Assembly (NCBI GenBank): GCA_963743015.1
Contig: CAVUOD010000033.1
Coordinates: forward strand, 1 to 64,000
Length of the DNA stretch: 64,000 nt
Direction: 5' to 3'
Source: CAVSRC01 sp963743015
Lineage (GTDB): Bacteria > Pseudomonadota > Alphaproteobacteria > Rhizobiales > Kaistiaceae
A program made the position numbers and the translations under genes. This document shows, in pieces, positions 43,726-52,547 of the stretch (position 1 is its first letter; every line of letters begins with the position of its first letter). The notes below the pieces were generated by a model, which made no database searches, was not told where the DNA came from, and saw only the letters and a list, made by a program, of their open reading frames with translations.

Positions 43726-44196
43726 TCAGGCGTGCTTGTGGATCGGGTCGACCCAGGCCACCGCCTCCGGCTTCTCCACCGGTTCGATGTCGAGATTGAC
43801 CACCACCGCCTCGTTGTCGGAGCGCACCAGCACGCATTCGAGCGGTTCGTCGGTGGAGGCGTTGATCTCCTGGTGGGGCACATAGGGCGGCACGAAGATG
43901 AAGTCGCCGGGGCCGGCCTCGGCGACATATTCCAGTTTCTCGCCCCAGCGCATGCGCGCTCTTCCCCTGACCACGTAGATCACGCTTTCCAGCGCGCCGT
44001 GATGGTGGGCGCCGGTCTTGGCATTGGGCTGGATCTTCACCGTGCCGGCCCAGATCTTCTGCGCGCCGACGCGGGCGAGGTTGATGGCGGCCGCACGGTC
44101 CATGCCCGGCGTCTGCGCGGTGTTCGGATCGAGCTGGTCGCCGGGGATGACCTTCACCCCGTGCGTCTTCCAGTCGACCGGCTGGTCGCTCTTCAT
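43726..44196 (-). CDS. Cupin domain protein
   Basis: This is 156 residues in a single RmlC-like cupin barrel. Metal-ligand motif 1 is AHHHGALESVIYVVRGRARMRWG and motif 2 is AGPGDFIFVPPYVPHQEINA. No other domain is present. Such proteins are isomerases, dioxygenases or sensors; substrate unknown. Start ATG 44196 has GGGAGGG upstream. It follows the L,D-transpeptidase gene by 23 bases. Confidence 0.85.
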   Translation of the reverse strand: MKSDQPVDWKTHGVKVIPGDQLDPNTAQTPGMDRAAAINLARVGAQKIWAGTVKIQPNAKTGAHHHGALESVIYVVRGRARMRWGEKLEYVAEAGPGDFIFVPPYVPHQEINASTDEPLECVLVRSDNEAVVVNLDIEPVEKPEAVAWVDPIHKHA

Positions 44197-44219
44197 TGGC
44201 CCTCCCTCCCCTTGCCGGC

Positions 44220-45851
44220 TCACCAGGCCATCGCCCGGCCGTCGAGCGCGCTGATCAGCTTGGCATCCTGCTGATAGATGTCGTTGCGGAAATTGGGCGT
44301 GCCGCGATCGACCCAGGCCGTCAGATAGGTGATGTGGATGGGCAGCGGCTGGGCGAGATTGACGGTCGTGCGGTCGCCGCCGGCGATCACCGAATCGATG
44401 CGCCGCCGGCTCCAGCCGGGATTGTCGACGAGCACCTCGGTGGCAAGATCGAGCGGCCGCGACAGGCGCACGCAGCCGTGGCTGAAGGCGCGGCTGTTGG
44501 CCGAGAAGGCTCCCCGCGACGGCGTATCGTGCAGATAGACGTTGAACTGGTTCGGGAACATGAACTTCACCCGGCCGAGCGCATTGGTCGGCCCCGGCCG
44601 CTGGCGCAGCAGGAATGGGAAGTTGCCCGGCCCGTACTGGCTCCAGTCGATGTCGGTGAGCTGGTAGACCTGATCGCCGCGTACCGCCTCGAAGCCTGCC
44701 GCCGCGAGACCGGCCGGGTTCTTCTGGAGACGCGGCAGTTCCTCCCTGACGGCGATGTCCGTCGGCACGTTCCAGTACGGATTGAATTCGAGATAGCGCA
44801 CGCGGTCGCTGAACTCCGGCGTGCGGCTGTAGGGCTTGCCGACCACGACAGCCATCCTGTCGACCACCTCGCCGTTGTCGACATGCTTGAGTTCGAAGCC
44901 GGCGATGTTGACGATCAGATGGTCGCGGCCGAGATTCTCGGGCATCCACCGCCAGCGCTCCATGGCAACGACGATCTCGCTGATGCGCGTCTCGACCGGC
45001 ACGTTGAGCGCGGCGACGGTGTTCCTGCCGACGATGCCGTCGTCTTCCAGGCCATGGCGCTTCTGGAACCACTTGACCGAATTGACCAGGCCCTGGTCGT
45101 AGAGTTCCGCCGGGCCGGACGACTGCTGCGGTGCGCCGTCGGTGACGAACAGCCGGGCGCGCAGGGCCGGCACGCGGGCATCGCTCATGCCGGGTTTGAG
45201 CGAGTCGCCGAGCGGCACCGATGGCCAGCCGCCCTTGGCGGCGATCGCCATGTAGTCGGAAAGCGTCTGCTTGAGCGCGGCATAGTCCGGCGCCGGCGGT
45301 TGCCAGCCATCGAAAAAGGCGTCGATGCTGCGCGCCTTGCCGAGCCGCTGCAGCGCCGCAAGCTGGTCGATCGACCGGTTCCCCAGGAAGAAGTTGGGAT
45401 CGACCTTGTGCGGCAGCAGCCGGCCGACGCGGAGGTCGGAGGCGTATTCGAGGAAGGCAGCGGAGAAATAGAGCTCGATGATGGCGCGGCTGCGCGCATC
45501 CGTGCGGGCGGCGGCGCCGGCGAGCTTGGCCAGCTGGTCGGTGGGATAGGAGCGCGGGTCGAGGCCGTCGAAGGCGGCCGCGCGCAGGCGCGCGATGAAC
45601 GCGTCCATGCGTTCCCGGCCGACCCAGAGCAGCGGTTCGCCGTTCTGCTCATAGTAGGAGATCAGCGCCTCGCTGCGCTGGCGAACGGGCAGCGGCAGGT
45701 GCGGTTCGTTGGCGAGCAGGTCGCTGACATTGATGGTCACCGCCGCCTGTTCGGCCGCGGCGAGCGGGACGAAGGCCGCCATTGCCGGGGCGGTGAACGA
45801 CGGTATCGCGAGCAGCACGGCGGCTGCCGAAAGGATCGGACCTCGCATCAT
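44220..45851 (-). CDS. L,D-transpeptidase, YcbB/LdtD-like
   Basis: This is 543 residues that make 3-3 cross-links (or anchor proteins) in peptidoglycan. Signal peptide (to APAMAA), scaffold domain, a peptidoglycan-binding region (LVNSVKWFQKRHGLEDDGIVGRNTVAALN) and the YkuD catalytic domain with SHGCVRLSRP (catalytic Cys, His upstream) occur in the order of E. coli YcbB. The active-site loop FMFPNQFNVYLHDTPSRGAF is intact. Periplasmic. Tandem ATG codons at 45851 and 45848. Confidence 0.93.
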   Translation of the reverse strand: MMRGPILSAAAVLLAIPSFTAPAMAAFVPLAAAEQAAVTINVSDLLANEPHLPLPVRQRSEALISYYEQNGEPLLWVGRERMDAFIARLRAAAFDGLDPRSYPTDQLAKLAGAAARTDARSRAIIELYFSAAFLEYASDLRVGRLLPHKVDPNFFLGNRSIDQLAALQRLGKARSIDAFFDGWQPPAPDYAALKQTLSDYMAIAAKGGWPSVPLGDSLKPGMSDARVPALRARLFVTDGAPQQSSGPAELYDQGLVNSVKWFQKRHGLEDDGIVGRNTVAALNVPVETRISEIVVAMERWRWMPENLGRDHLIVNIAGFELKHVDNGEVVDRMAVVVGKPYSRTPEFSDRVRYLEFNPYWNVPTDIAVREELPRLQKNPAGLAAAGFEAVRGDQVYQLTDIDWSQYGPGNFPFLLRQRPGPTNALGRVKFMFPNQFNVYLHDTPSRGAFSANSRAFSHGCVRLSRPLDLATEVLVDNPGWSRRRIDSVIAGGDRTTVNLAQPLPIHITYLTAWVDRGTPNFRNDIYQQDAKLISALDGRAMAW

Positions 45852-45861
45852 GGTCGTCGCC

Positions 45862-46881
45862 TCACATCGGCGGGGCGTAGAGGATGCCGCCCTCGGTCCA
45901 CAGCGCGTTCATGCCGCGGCGGATGCCGAGCGGGCTGCCCTCGCCGAGGTTGCGGTCGAAGATCTCGCCGTAGTTGCCGACCTTGGTGATCACCACGGCC
46001 AGCCAGTCCCTGGCGAGGCCGAGCGCGTCGGCGGCCGGCTGGCCCATGTCGACGGCATGCTGTTGCTGGGCGGCGGCGCCGATCGACTTTGCGTCGAGGC
46101 TCGCCGCGCTCAGGCCGGCTTCCTCGGCGTCGATCAGGCCGAACAGCGTCCAGCGCACGAGATCGGTCCAGGCGCGGTCGTCGTCGCGGGTTACCGGTCC
46201 CAGCGGTTCCTTGGAGATGACCTCGGGCAGGATGATGTGGTCTGCGGGCACCGGCAGCAGCGAGCGCTCGGCGGCAAGCGCCGAGCGGTCGGCGGTGAAC
46301 ACGTCGCACTCGCGCGCGGCATAGGCGGCACGCGCCTCATGGCGCGTGTCATAGGTCATGAAGCTGACCTTCATCTTGTGCGCGGCAAACCAGTTGGCGG
46401 CATTGGTCTCGGTGGTGGTTCCCTTGATGACGCAGATGCGCGCGCCCTCGAGCTGCAGGGCGCTGGTGAAGCCGTCGAGCACCAAGGCGAGGAAACCCTG
46501 GCCGTCATAGTAGGAGACCCCGGCAAAATCGATGCCGAGCTTGAGGTCGCGCGTCATGGTCCAGGTGCTGTTGCGCGACAGGACGTCGATCTTGTGCTGC
46601 TTGAGCGCATCGAAGCGCGCTTCGGCCGAGAGCGGCACGAAATCGACCTTGTCGGGATCGCCGAGCACGGCGGTGGCGACCGCCCGGCAGAAATCCACGT
46701 CGAAGCCGTGCCAGGCGCCGGAGGCGTCCCTGTCGGAAAAGCCCGGCAGCCCCTCGCTGACACCGCAGGTGAGCTTGCCGGCGGCACGGACGTCGTCGAG
46801 CGTGCCGGCCGCAGCGCCCTGCGGGGCGCCGCCCAGCATCGCCAGACAGGCAACGGAAAGGCAGAAGGTGAGATGTCTCAT
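45862..46881 (-). CDS. Amino-acid ABC transporter substrate-binding protein (AapJ-like)
   Basis: This is 339 residues. The signal peptide (to GAAAG) precedes LDDVRAAGKLTCGVSEGLPGFS…GFDVDFCRAVATAVLGDPDKVDFVPLSAEARFDAL, the SBP_bac_3 pattern of general L-amino-acid binding proteins. C-terminal YGEIFDRNLGEGSPLGIRRGMNALWTEGGILYAP is typical of AapJ. No permease or ATPase genes adjoin, so it is an orphan binding protein or serves a distant transporter. Confidence 0.9.
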   Translation of the reverse strand: MRHLTFCLSVACLAMLGGAPQGAAAGTLDDVRAAGKLTCGVSEGLPGFSDRDASGAWHGFDVDFCRAVATAVLGDPDKVDFVPLSAEARFDALKQHKIDVLSRNSTWTMTRDLKLGIDFAGVSYYDGQGFLALVLDGFTSALQLEGARICVIKGTTTETNAANWFAAHKMKVSFMTYDTRHEARAAYAARECDVFTADRSALAAERSLLPVPADHIILPEVISKEPLGPVTRDDDRAWTDLVRWTLFGLIDAEEAGLSAASLDAKSIGAAAQQQHAVDMGQPAADALGLARDWLAVVITKVGNYGEIFDRNLGEGSPLGIRRGMNALWTEGGILYAPPM

Positions 46882-47104
46882 CGAGCCTGCTCCAAAAGGT
46901 TTCCGGCCACGGCGTGCGCTGCACTGGCCGATACTAGCCGATGTGCGGTGGGCGCCAAGGTCTCCGGTCACACCCGCCACATCTCCACGAAATTCGGGAG
47001 ATTCTTCGGCCGAACCGCGGCGAAGCTGGCGTAATCGCATGCTAGTCTGCTGCCGGCGGGCAGACAGCGCAGATCAACGGGGCAGATCACAGGAGGAGGC
47101 AGTC

Positions 47105-47488
47105 ATGCGATTTCCGTCGAATGCCGGCAGGCTCTTCGCCGCGGCGGCCATTGCCCTGATTGCGGCCGTCGCGCCGGCCGGTGCGGCAAGCTTCGACTGC
47201 GGCAAGGCGCGAACCGCCGACGAAAAGGCGATCTGCGCCGACCGGACGCTGTCCGAGCTCGATGTCGCCATGGCGACGCTCTACGGCGTGCGCATGCAGA
47301 TCCCCATGCTGATGGGCGCCCGCGGGGCGGCGCAGGACGAGCAGCGCGCATGGCTCGCCGAGCGCCGCGCCTGCGGCGGCGAGGTCACCTGCCTGACGGC
47401 GAGCTATCAGCGCCGGATCGTCGAACTGGACGGGACGATTGCCGACGCCATGCAGGATTACTGCAAGCTTATGGGCATCTGCGGCTAA
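47105..47488 (+). CDS. Secreted LprI-like protein
   Basis: This is 127 residues. The signal peptide (to PAGAAS) is followed by FDCGKARTADEKAICADRTLSELDVAMATLY…EQRAWLAERRACG…CLTASYQRRIVEL, the DUF1311/LprI N-terminal pattern (C…E..IC.D..L..LD..L…Q..WL..R..C….CL…Y..R) with conserved Cys. Some LprI members inhibit lysozyme. AGGAGGC lies 6 bases before the ATG. Confidence 0.86.
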   Translation: MRFPSNAGRLFAAAAIALIAAVAPAGAASFDCGKARTADEKAICADRTLSELDVAMATLYGVRMQIPMLMGARGAAQDEQRAWLAERRACGGEVTCLTASYQRRIVELDGTIADAMQDYCKLMGICG

Positions 47489-47500
47489 CCGGGCCCGCTC

Positions 47501-47728
47501 CTATCGGTGCGAACTGACGACCCGGCAGGTGCGCGGATAGACACTGTCGACCCGGCACTTGGCAAGCGCGCGCGAGCAGGTGCCGGAGGGGTAGATACCG
47601 ACTGCTGTGTAGAGCGCACCGCGGGCGTTCTTGGCCGTGCAGACCCAGGCGGAGGCCGGCGAGGCCGCGGCGGTCATCAGACCGGCCGCTGCGACAATCA
47701 GAAGAAGGCGTGAACCAGCGAGCTTCAT
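47501..47728 (-). CDS. Small secreted Cys-containing protein, paralogue of 43454-43705
   Basis: This is 75 residues with a signal peptide (MKLAGSRLLLIVAAAGLMTAAASPASA), then WVCTAKNARGALYTAVGIYPSGTCSRALAKCRVDSVYPRTCRVVSSHR. The four Cys align with those of the protein at 43454. Unknown function; monocistronic and convergent with the LprI-like gene. Confidence 0.75.
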   Translation of the reverse strand: MKLAGSRLLLIVAAAGLMTAAASPASAWVCTAKNARGALYTAVGIYPSGTCSRALAKCRVDSVYPRTCRVVSSHR

Positions 47729-47899
47729 GGATCAGTCTCCTTTTGCAGGCCGACGACGACGCGACCGCCGCCCCAACGTCACTCACGCCGCCCGGCGGGA
47801 TAACCTTACACTGACTCCAATCGTTGGGGGACTCCCTCGCAGAGAGGCGGCGCCTCGCCCCTTGCCCCACCGGCCGCTTCGCGGCACAAACCCGCGGCC

Positions 47900-49799
47900 A
47901 TGCTGCATATCAACGACCTCACCTTCCGGATCGGCCATCGCCTGCTGATCGACCACGCCACCGTGGCGCTGCCCGACGGCGCCAAGGTCGGCCTGGTGGG
48001 GCCCAACGGTGCCGGCAAGACCACCCTCTTCCGCCTGATTTCCGGCGAGATCGGCCCGGAGAGCGGGTCGATCGGCCTGCCGAAATATGCGCGCATCGGC
48101 CAGGTGGCGCAGGAGGCGCCGGGGGGGCGCGACAGCCTGATCGCGGTGGTGCTGGCCGCCGACCACGAGCGCGAGGCGTTGCTCGCCGAGGCCGAGACGG
48201 CGCACGACCCGCACCGTATCGCCGAGATCCATACGCGGCTTGCCGACATCGATTCGCATTCGGCGGAGGCGCGCGCCGCCACCATCCTGGCCGGCCTCGG
48301 CTTCGACGAGACGGCGCAGCAGCAGCCCTGCTCCTCCTTCTCCGGCGGCTGGCGCATGCGGGTGGCGCTCGCCGCGACGCTCTTCGCGCGGCCTGACCTG
48401 CTGCTCCTCGACGAGCCGACCAACTATCTCGACCTGGAAGGCACGCTGTGGCTGGAGAACTACGTCGCCCGCTACCCCTATACCGTCATCGTCATCAGCC
48501 ACGACCGCGACCTGTTGAACCGCGCCGTCGACACCATCGTCCATCTCGACCAGGGCAAGCTCACCCTCTATCGCGGCGGCTACGATTCATTCGACCGCCA
48601 GCGGCGCGAACGCCAGGCCCTGCAACTGAAGCTGAAGGCCAGGCAGGACGACCAGCGCCGCCACCTGCAATCCTTCGTCGACCGCTTCCGCTACAAGGCG
48701 TCGAAGGCGCGCCAGGCGCAGTCGCGCATGAAGATGCTCGAGCGGCTGGAGCCGATCGTGGCGCTCGCCGACAATACCGTGGTGCCCTTCCACTTCCCGC
48801 CGCCGGCCAGGCCCGCGGCGCCGCCGATCATGCAGATGGAAGACGTGTCGGTCGGCTACGAAGCCAACCGGCCGGTGCTGCGCGCCCTCGATCTGCGCCT
48901 CGACGACGACGACCGCATCGGCCTGCTCGGCGCCAACGGCAACGGCAAGTCGACGCTGGCCAAGCTGCTTGCCGGCCGGCTGGAGCCGATGGGCGGCCGC
49001 TTCCGCCGCCTGCACCGGCTGGACGTCGCCTATTTCGCCCAGCACCAGCTCGACGAGTTGAAGCCGCAATGGTCGCCCTACGACCATGTCCGTGCCCTGA
49101 TGCCGGACGCCACGGAAGCGCAGGTGCGCGCCCGCACCGGGGCGCTCGGCTTCGTGCGCACCAAGATGGACACCAAGCGCCGCCGACCTCTCGGGCGGCG
49201 AGAAGGCACGCCTGCTGCTCGGGCTTGCCACCTTCGCCGGCGCCAATCTGATGATCCTCGACGAGCCGACCAACCACCTCGACATCGACAGCCGCGAGGC
49301 GCTGGTCCAGGCGCTCGCCGACTTCCCCGGTGCGGTCATCCTGATCAGCCACGACCGTCATCTGATCGAGGCATCGGTCGACCGGCTGTGGCTGGTCGCC
49401 GGCGGCACGGCGGCGCCCTATGACGGCGACCTCGACGACTATCGCCGCGAGGTGCTCGACGGCCGCAATGGCGGCAACGGCAATGGCGGCGCGGCGCGCA
49501 AGACGCCTTCCAATGCTACGGCGCAGGATCGTCGCCGGGAGGCGGCAGGGCGCCGCCAGCAGACGGCGCCGCTCAGGAAAAAGATCAAGGATGCCGAAAC
49601 CTTGATCGAATCTCTTCAGAAAGAGATTCATCGCCTGGACGCAAAGCTCGGAGATTCCGGTCTCTATGCGGGCGACCCGACGGAAGCCGCCAGGCTCGCC
49701 AAGGCGCGCGCCGATGCGGTTCGTTCGCTGGCTAAGGCCGAGGAGACGTGGCTTGCCGCCAGCGCCGCGCTGGAAGCGGCGATGGCGGACGTGGAATAA
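47900..49799 (+). CDS. ABC-F family ATPase (one frameshift)
   Basis: This is about 632 residues with two nucleotide-binding domains and no membrane part. Walker A GPNGAGKTT and GANGNGKST, signatures SFSGGWRMR and DLSGGEKARL, Walker B LLLDEPTNYLD and MILDEPTNHLD. The linker is rich in Arg/Lys (RYKASKARQAQSRMKMLERLE), and a coiled-coil C-terminal tail (RKKIKDAETLIESLQKEI) resembles Uup/YheS-type translation factors acting at the ribosome. One extra base near 49178 separates the halves just before the second signature. Confidence 0.92.
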
Positions 49800-49818
49800 G
49801 GCGGCGAATAGCGAAATA

Positions 49819-49890
49819 GGGAGTGGCGAATAGCGAATAGAAAGCCGTCAAACTTCCCCTATTCGCTATTCGCTACTCACTACTCGCTCC
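49819..49890. repeat. Inverted repeat of GCGAATA units between convergent genes
   Basis: GCGAATAGCGAATAG (49826-49840) and CTATTCGCTATTCGC (49859-49873) are perfect reverse complements 18 bases apart, and both arms are built from 7-base units; weaker copies extend on either side (CGAATAGCGAAATAG at 49805, CTACTCACTACTCGC at 49874). It separates the convergent ABC-F and holC genes and may terminate both. Confidence 0.75.
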
Positions 49891-49893
49891 CTT

Positions 49894-50343
49894 TCACGCC
49901 TTCTTCTCCCAGCGGCCGCGCTCCGACTGCTGCCAGTAGGTGGCGTCGTGGCCGGCGGCCTTGGCCGCCTTCCATGCCGCCCGCGCCTGGTCGACGGCAT
50001 CGGGGTCGTTGCCGTCGAAGAGCCGCACGATGCGATTGTAGGCGCCGTAGTCGGCAATGTCGGCCCCGTCGGCGAGAAAACGCACCTCGGCCCGGTTGGG
50101 GTTGTCCTCGTCGGTGGTCAGCCACACCGGCTGGGCCTCGGCGTGGCCGTCCTTGATGGTCCCGTGCGGCAGGAAACCGTCGTCGCGAAAGGTCCACAGA
50201 TGGGCGTCGAGCGCGTCGCGACGCTCCTCAGAGCCCACCTGGACGACCGCCCGCCACTTCCGCTCGAGGCACTTTTCGAGCAGCTCGGGCAGCACCCGCT
50301 CCAGCGGCTGGCTCTGCAGGTGGTAGAAGAGGACTTCGGTCAT
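49894..50343 (-). CDS. holC: DNA polymerase III chi subunit
   Basis: This is 149 residues. MTEVLFYHLQSQPLERVLPELLEKCLERKWRAVVQ…LDAHLWTFRDDGFLPHG…QPVWLTTDEDNPN…RIVRLFDG is the chi pattern. Chi links the clamp loader to SSB at the fork. The ATG 50343 overlaps the stop of the toxin gene once that gene's frameshift is corrected, so holC is now translated downstream of a toxin-antitoxin pair rather than directly after pepA. Confidence 0.93.
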   Translation of the reverse strand: MTEVLFYHLQSQPLERVLPELLEKCLERKWRAVVQVGSEERRDALDAHLWTFRDDGFLPHGTIKDGHAEAQPVWLTTDEDNPNRAEVRFLADGADIADYGAYNRIVRLFDGNDPDAVDQARAAWKAAKAAGHDATYWQQSERGRWEKKA

Positions 50344-50631
50344 TCGTCCACCCCTTGCCACGGCCGGCGCGCAGTGTGGCGGACGTGCAGAATTTCAATC
50401 TCCGTCCACAACGCGATAGTGGATTCGGTAGGGATACCGCACCACGAGCTTGCTGCGAATCTCCGGCGTCCGACGGTTGCGTGGCCCAATCGCTGGACGT
50501 GAACCTATCAATTCAATCGCTAGCAAGATGGACAGCCTGACGCGATCGGCGGTGGCACTGGATTCGCGAAGATAGAATTCCTTGATGGCCCGCAAGTCGG
50601 CACGCGCCTGCGCGGTGAGTCTTGTCTTCAT
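50340..50631 (-). CDS. RelE/ParE family toxin, second cassette (one frameshift)
   Basis: MKTRLTAQARADLRAIKEFYLRES…RPAIGPRNRRTPEIRSKLVVRYPYRIHYRVVDG is typical, but the frame then stops at 50395. One missing base near 50404 restores EIEILHVRHTARRPWQGVDE, the conserved last strand, ending at TGA 50340-50342 that overlaps the holC ATG. The ATG 50631 overlaps the antitoxin stop (TGATG). If the shift is real the toxin lacks its last strand and is probably dead. About 96 residues when corrected. Confidence 0.85.
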
Positions 50632-50858
50632 CACCGCCAAGGGCGGTGGAGGAGCTCCTCGACTTCCTCGTCAGAAGCGAATTCGCCCCGCTCCGCTTCG
50701 CGCAAGCCCTGCTCGATGGCCGCCTGTTCCTCGTCAGTCGGCTCATAGAACGCGTCCTTGCCCTCAAGCGCCAGCAGCATCGCCGCCGCCTCCTCCTGGA
50801 GTTCTTCGGGCCACTCCAGCACGCGGTCCAGCACTGCCTTGATCTCGTGCTTCGTCAT
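50631..50858 (-). CDS. Antitoxin of the second RelE/ParE cassette
   Basis: This is 75 acidic residues: MTKHEIKAVLDRVLEWPEELQEEAAAMLLALEGKDA, then PTDEEQAAIEQGLREAERGEFASDEEVEELLHRPWR. Homologous to the antitoxin at 2279 (shared WP.E.QEE, the I..GL..…G.FA.DE.VE block). It starts 35 bases after the pepA stop and probably has its own promoter in that short gap, or is expressed from pepA. Confidence 0.85.
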   Translation of the reverse strand: MTKHEIKAVLDRVLEWPEELQEEAAAMLLALEGKDAFYEPTDEEQAAIEQGLREAERGEFASDEEVEELLHRPWR

Positions 50859-50893
50859 GAATTGAACCTACCATCAATGAGCGACCTGGGTCA

Positions 50894-52390
50894 TCACCGC
50901 TCGTAATGATCGGCCACCAGCCGGTCGAGCAGGCGCACGCCCCAGCCCGACGCCCAGGAGCGGTTCACCTCGGTCTGCGGCGAGCCGAAGCCGGTGCCGG
51001 CGATGTCGAGATGGACCCAGGGCGTATCCTTGACGAAGCGCTTGATGAAATGCGCCGCGGTGATCGAACCGGCGTCGCGTCCGCCGGCGTTCTTGACGTT
51101 GGCGAACTTCGAATCGATCTGCTTGTCGTATTCCTTGGCGAGCGGCATGCGCCAGACGCGCTCGCCGGTCGCCTCGCCGGCGGCGGAGAGCGCCGCGGCC
51201 ATCGCGTCCTCGGTCGCATACATGCCGGCATAATGGTGGCCGAGCGCGATGATGACGGCGCCGGTCAGCGTCGCCAGATCGATCATGAACTTCGGCTGGA
51301 AGCGCTCCTCGGTGTAGGCGACCGCATCGGCGAGCACCAGCCGACCTTCCGCGTCGGTGTTGATGATCTCGATGGTGCGGCCGGTCATGGCGGTGACGAT
51401 GTCGCCCGGGCGTTGGGCGGCGCCGTCGGGCATGTTCTCGACCACGCCGATGACGCCGATGGCGTTGACCTTGGCCTTGCGCCCGGCAAGCACCCGCATC
51501 AGCCCGGTGACGGCGGCGGCGCCGGCCATGTCGCCCTTCATGTCCTCCATGCCGCCGGCCGGCTTGATCGAGATGCCGCCGGTGTCGAAGACGACGCCCT
51601 TGCCGACGAAGGCAACCGGGCGGTCCTTGGCGCGGCCGCCGTTCCAGCGCATCACCACCAGACGCGGCGGGCGCGGCGAGCCCTGCGCCACGCCGAGCAG
51701 GGCGCGCATGCCGCGCTTCTTCATCTCGGCCTCGGTGAGCACCTCGACCTCGACGCCGAGCGCCTTCAGCCCCTTCGCCCGCTCGGCGAATTCGACCGGG
51801 CCGAGCATGTTCGCCGGTTCGTTGACGAGGTCGCGCGCCATCAGCACGCCGTCGGCGATCGCATCGCGGGCGGTCCACGCCGCCTTGGCGCCGGCCAGAT
51901 CAGCGACCTGGATGGTCATCTCGACCGGTTCCTTGCCGACACCGTTGCCGTTGTCCTCGCCGTTCGTCTTGTAGTTGTCGAAGACATAGGCCCTGAGCTT
52001 CATGCCGAGGGCGAAATCGGCCGCGGCCGCCTTGCCGAGGCGGCGGCCGTCGGGCCGCTCGAAGAGGACCGTCGCCGCCTTGGCCTTGCCGAGCGTTCCC
52101 GCGGCCGCTCCGCCGAGTTCGACCCAGTCGTTTTGCGTGATCTCGGCCGGCGCACCGGTGCCGACCAGAATCAGCCGGTCGAAATCGGCCCCGGCCGGCG
52201 CCAGCAGATCGAGAATCGCCTTCGCCTTGCCGCTAAACCCGGTGGCCGCGGCAGCGCGGGCGATCGGCGCATCGAGTCCGAGGGCGCGCGCCTGGGGGCC
52301 AAGCGCAAGGTCGGGACCGACCAGGGCGACGACAGTTGCGGCGAATTTGCGGCTCGGCTTGGCGAAATTGATGCTGGCACGATCGGTCAT
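50894..52390 (-). CDS. pepA: Leucyl aminopeptidase (cytosol aminopeptidase)
   Basis: This is a 498-residue M17 metallopeptidase with two metal ions. VGKGVVFDTGGISIKPAGGMEDMKGDMAGAA holds Lys/Asp ligands, NTDAEGRLVLADA is the M17 signature, and LATLTGA and AGTGFG are typical. A N-terminal regulatory domain of about 170 residues is present. In proteobacteria pepA is normally followed directly by holC; here a toxin-antitoxin pair intervenes. Confidence 0.96.
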   Translation of the reverse strand: MTDRASINFAKPSRKFAATVVALVGPDLALGPQARALGLDAPIARAAAATGFSGKAKAILDLLAPAGADFDRLILVGTGAPAEITQNDWVELGGAAAGTLGKAKAATVLFERPDGRRLGKAAAADFALGMKLRAYVFDNYKTNGEDNGNGVGKEPVEMTIQVADLAGAKAAWTARDAIADGVLMARDLVNEPANMLGPVEFAERAKGLKALGVEVEVLTEAEMKKRGMRALLGVAQGSPRPPRLVVMRWNGGRAKDRPVAFVGKGVVFDTGGISIKPAGGMEDMKGDMAGAAAVTGLMRVLAGRKAKVNAIGVIGVVENMPDGAAQRPGDIVTAMTGRTIEIINTDAEGRLVLADAVAYTEERFQPKFMIDLATLTGAVIIALGHHYAGMYATEDAMAAALSAAGEATGERVWRMPLAKEYDKQIDSKFANVKNAGGRDAGSITAAHFIKRFVKDTPWVHLDIAGTGFGSPQTEVNRSWASGWGVRLLDRLVADHYER

Positions 52391-52547
52391 GTCGGGCGGA
52401 CCTCACTCAAAAAGGGCGGATTTCGGCCCTCACGATAGCAGAGAGTGGGCCGCTGGGCAGATATTCTGGATTGCGCGGGCTGACCCCGTTGCGCAATGCA
52501 GCAATCCCACCATAATCCCCCGCGGCGGCACCGGCCCGTAGGCGCAT

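Noticed and set aside
49819..49890. Tandem-repeat minisatellite
   Set aside because: The 7-base units occur in opposite orientation on the two sides, so it is an inverted repeat rather than a head-to-tail array.
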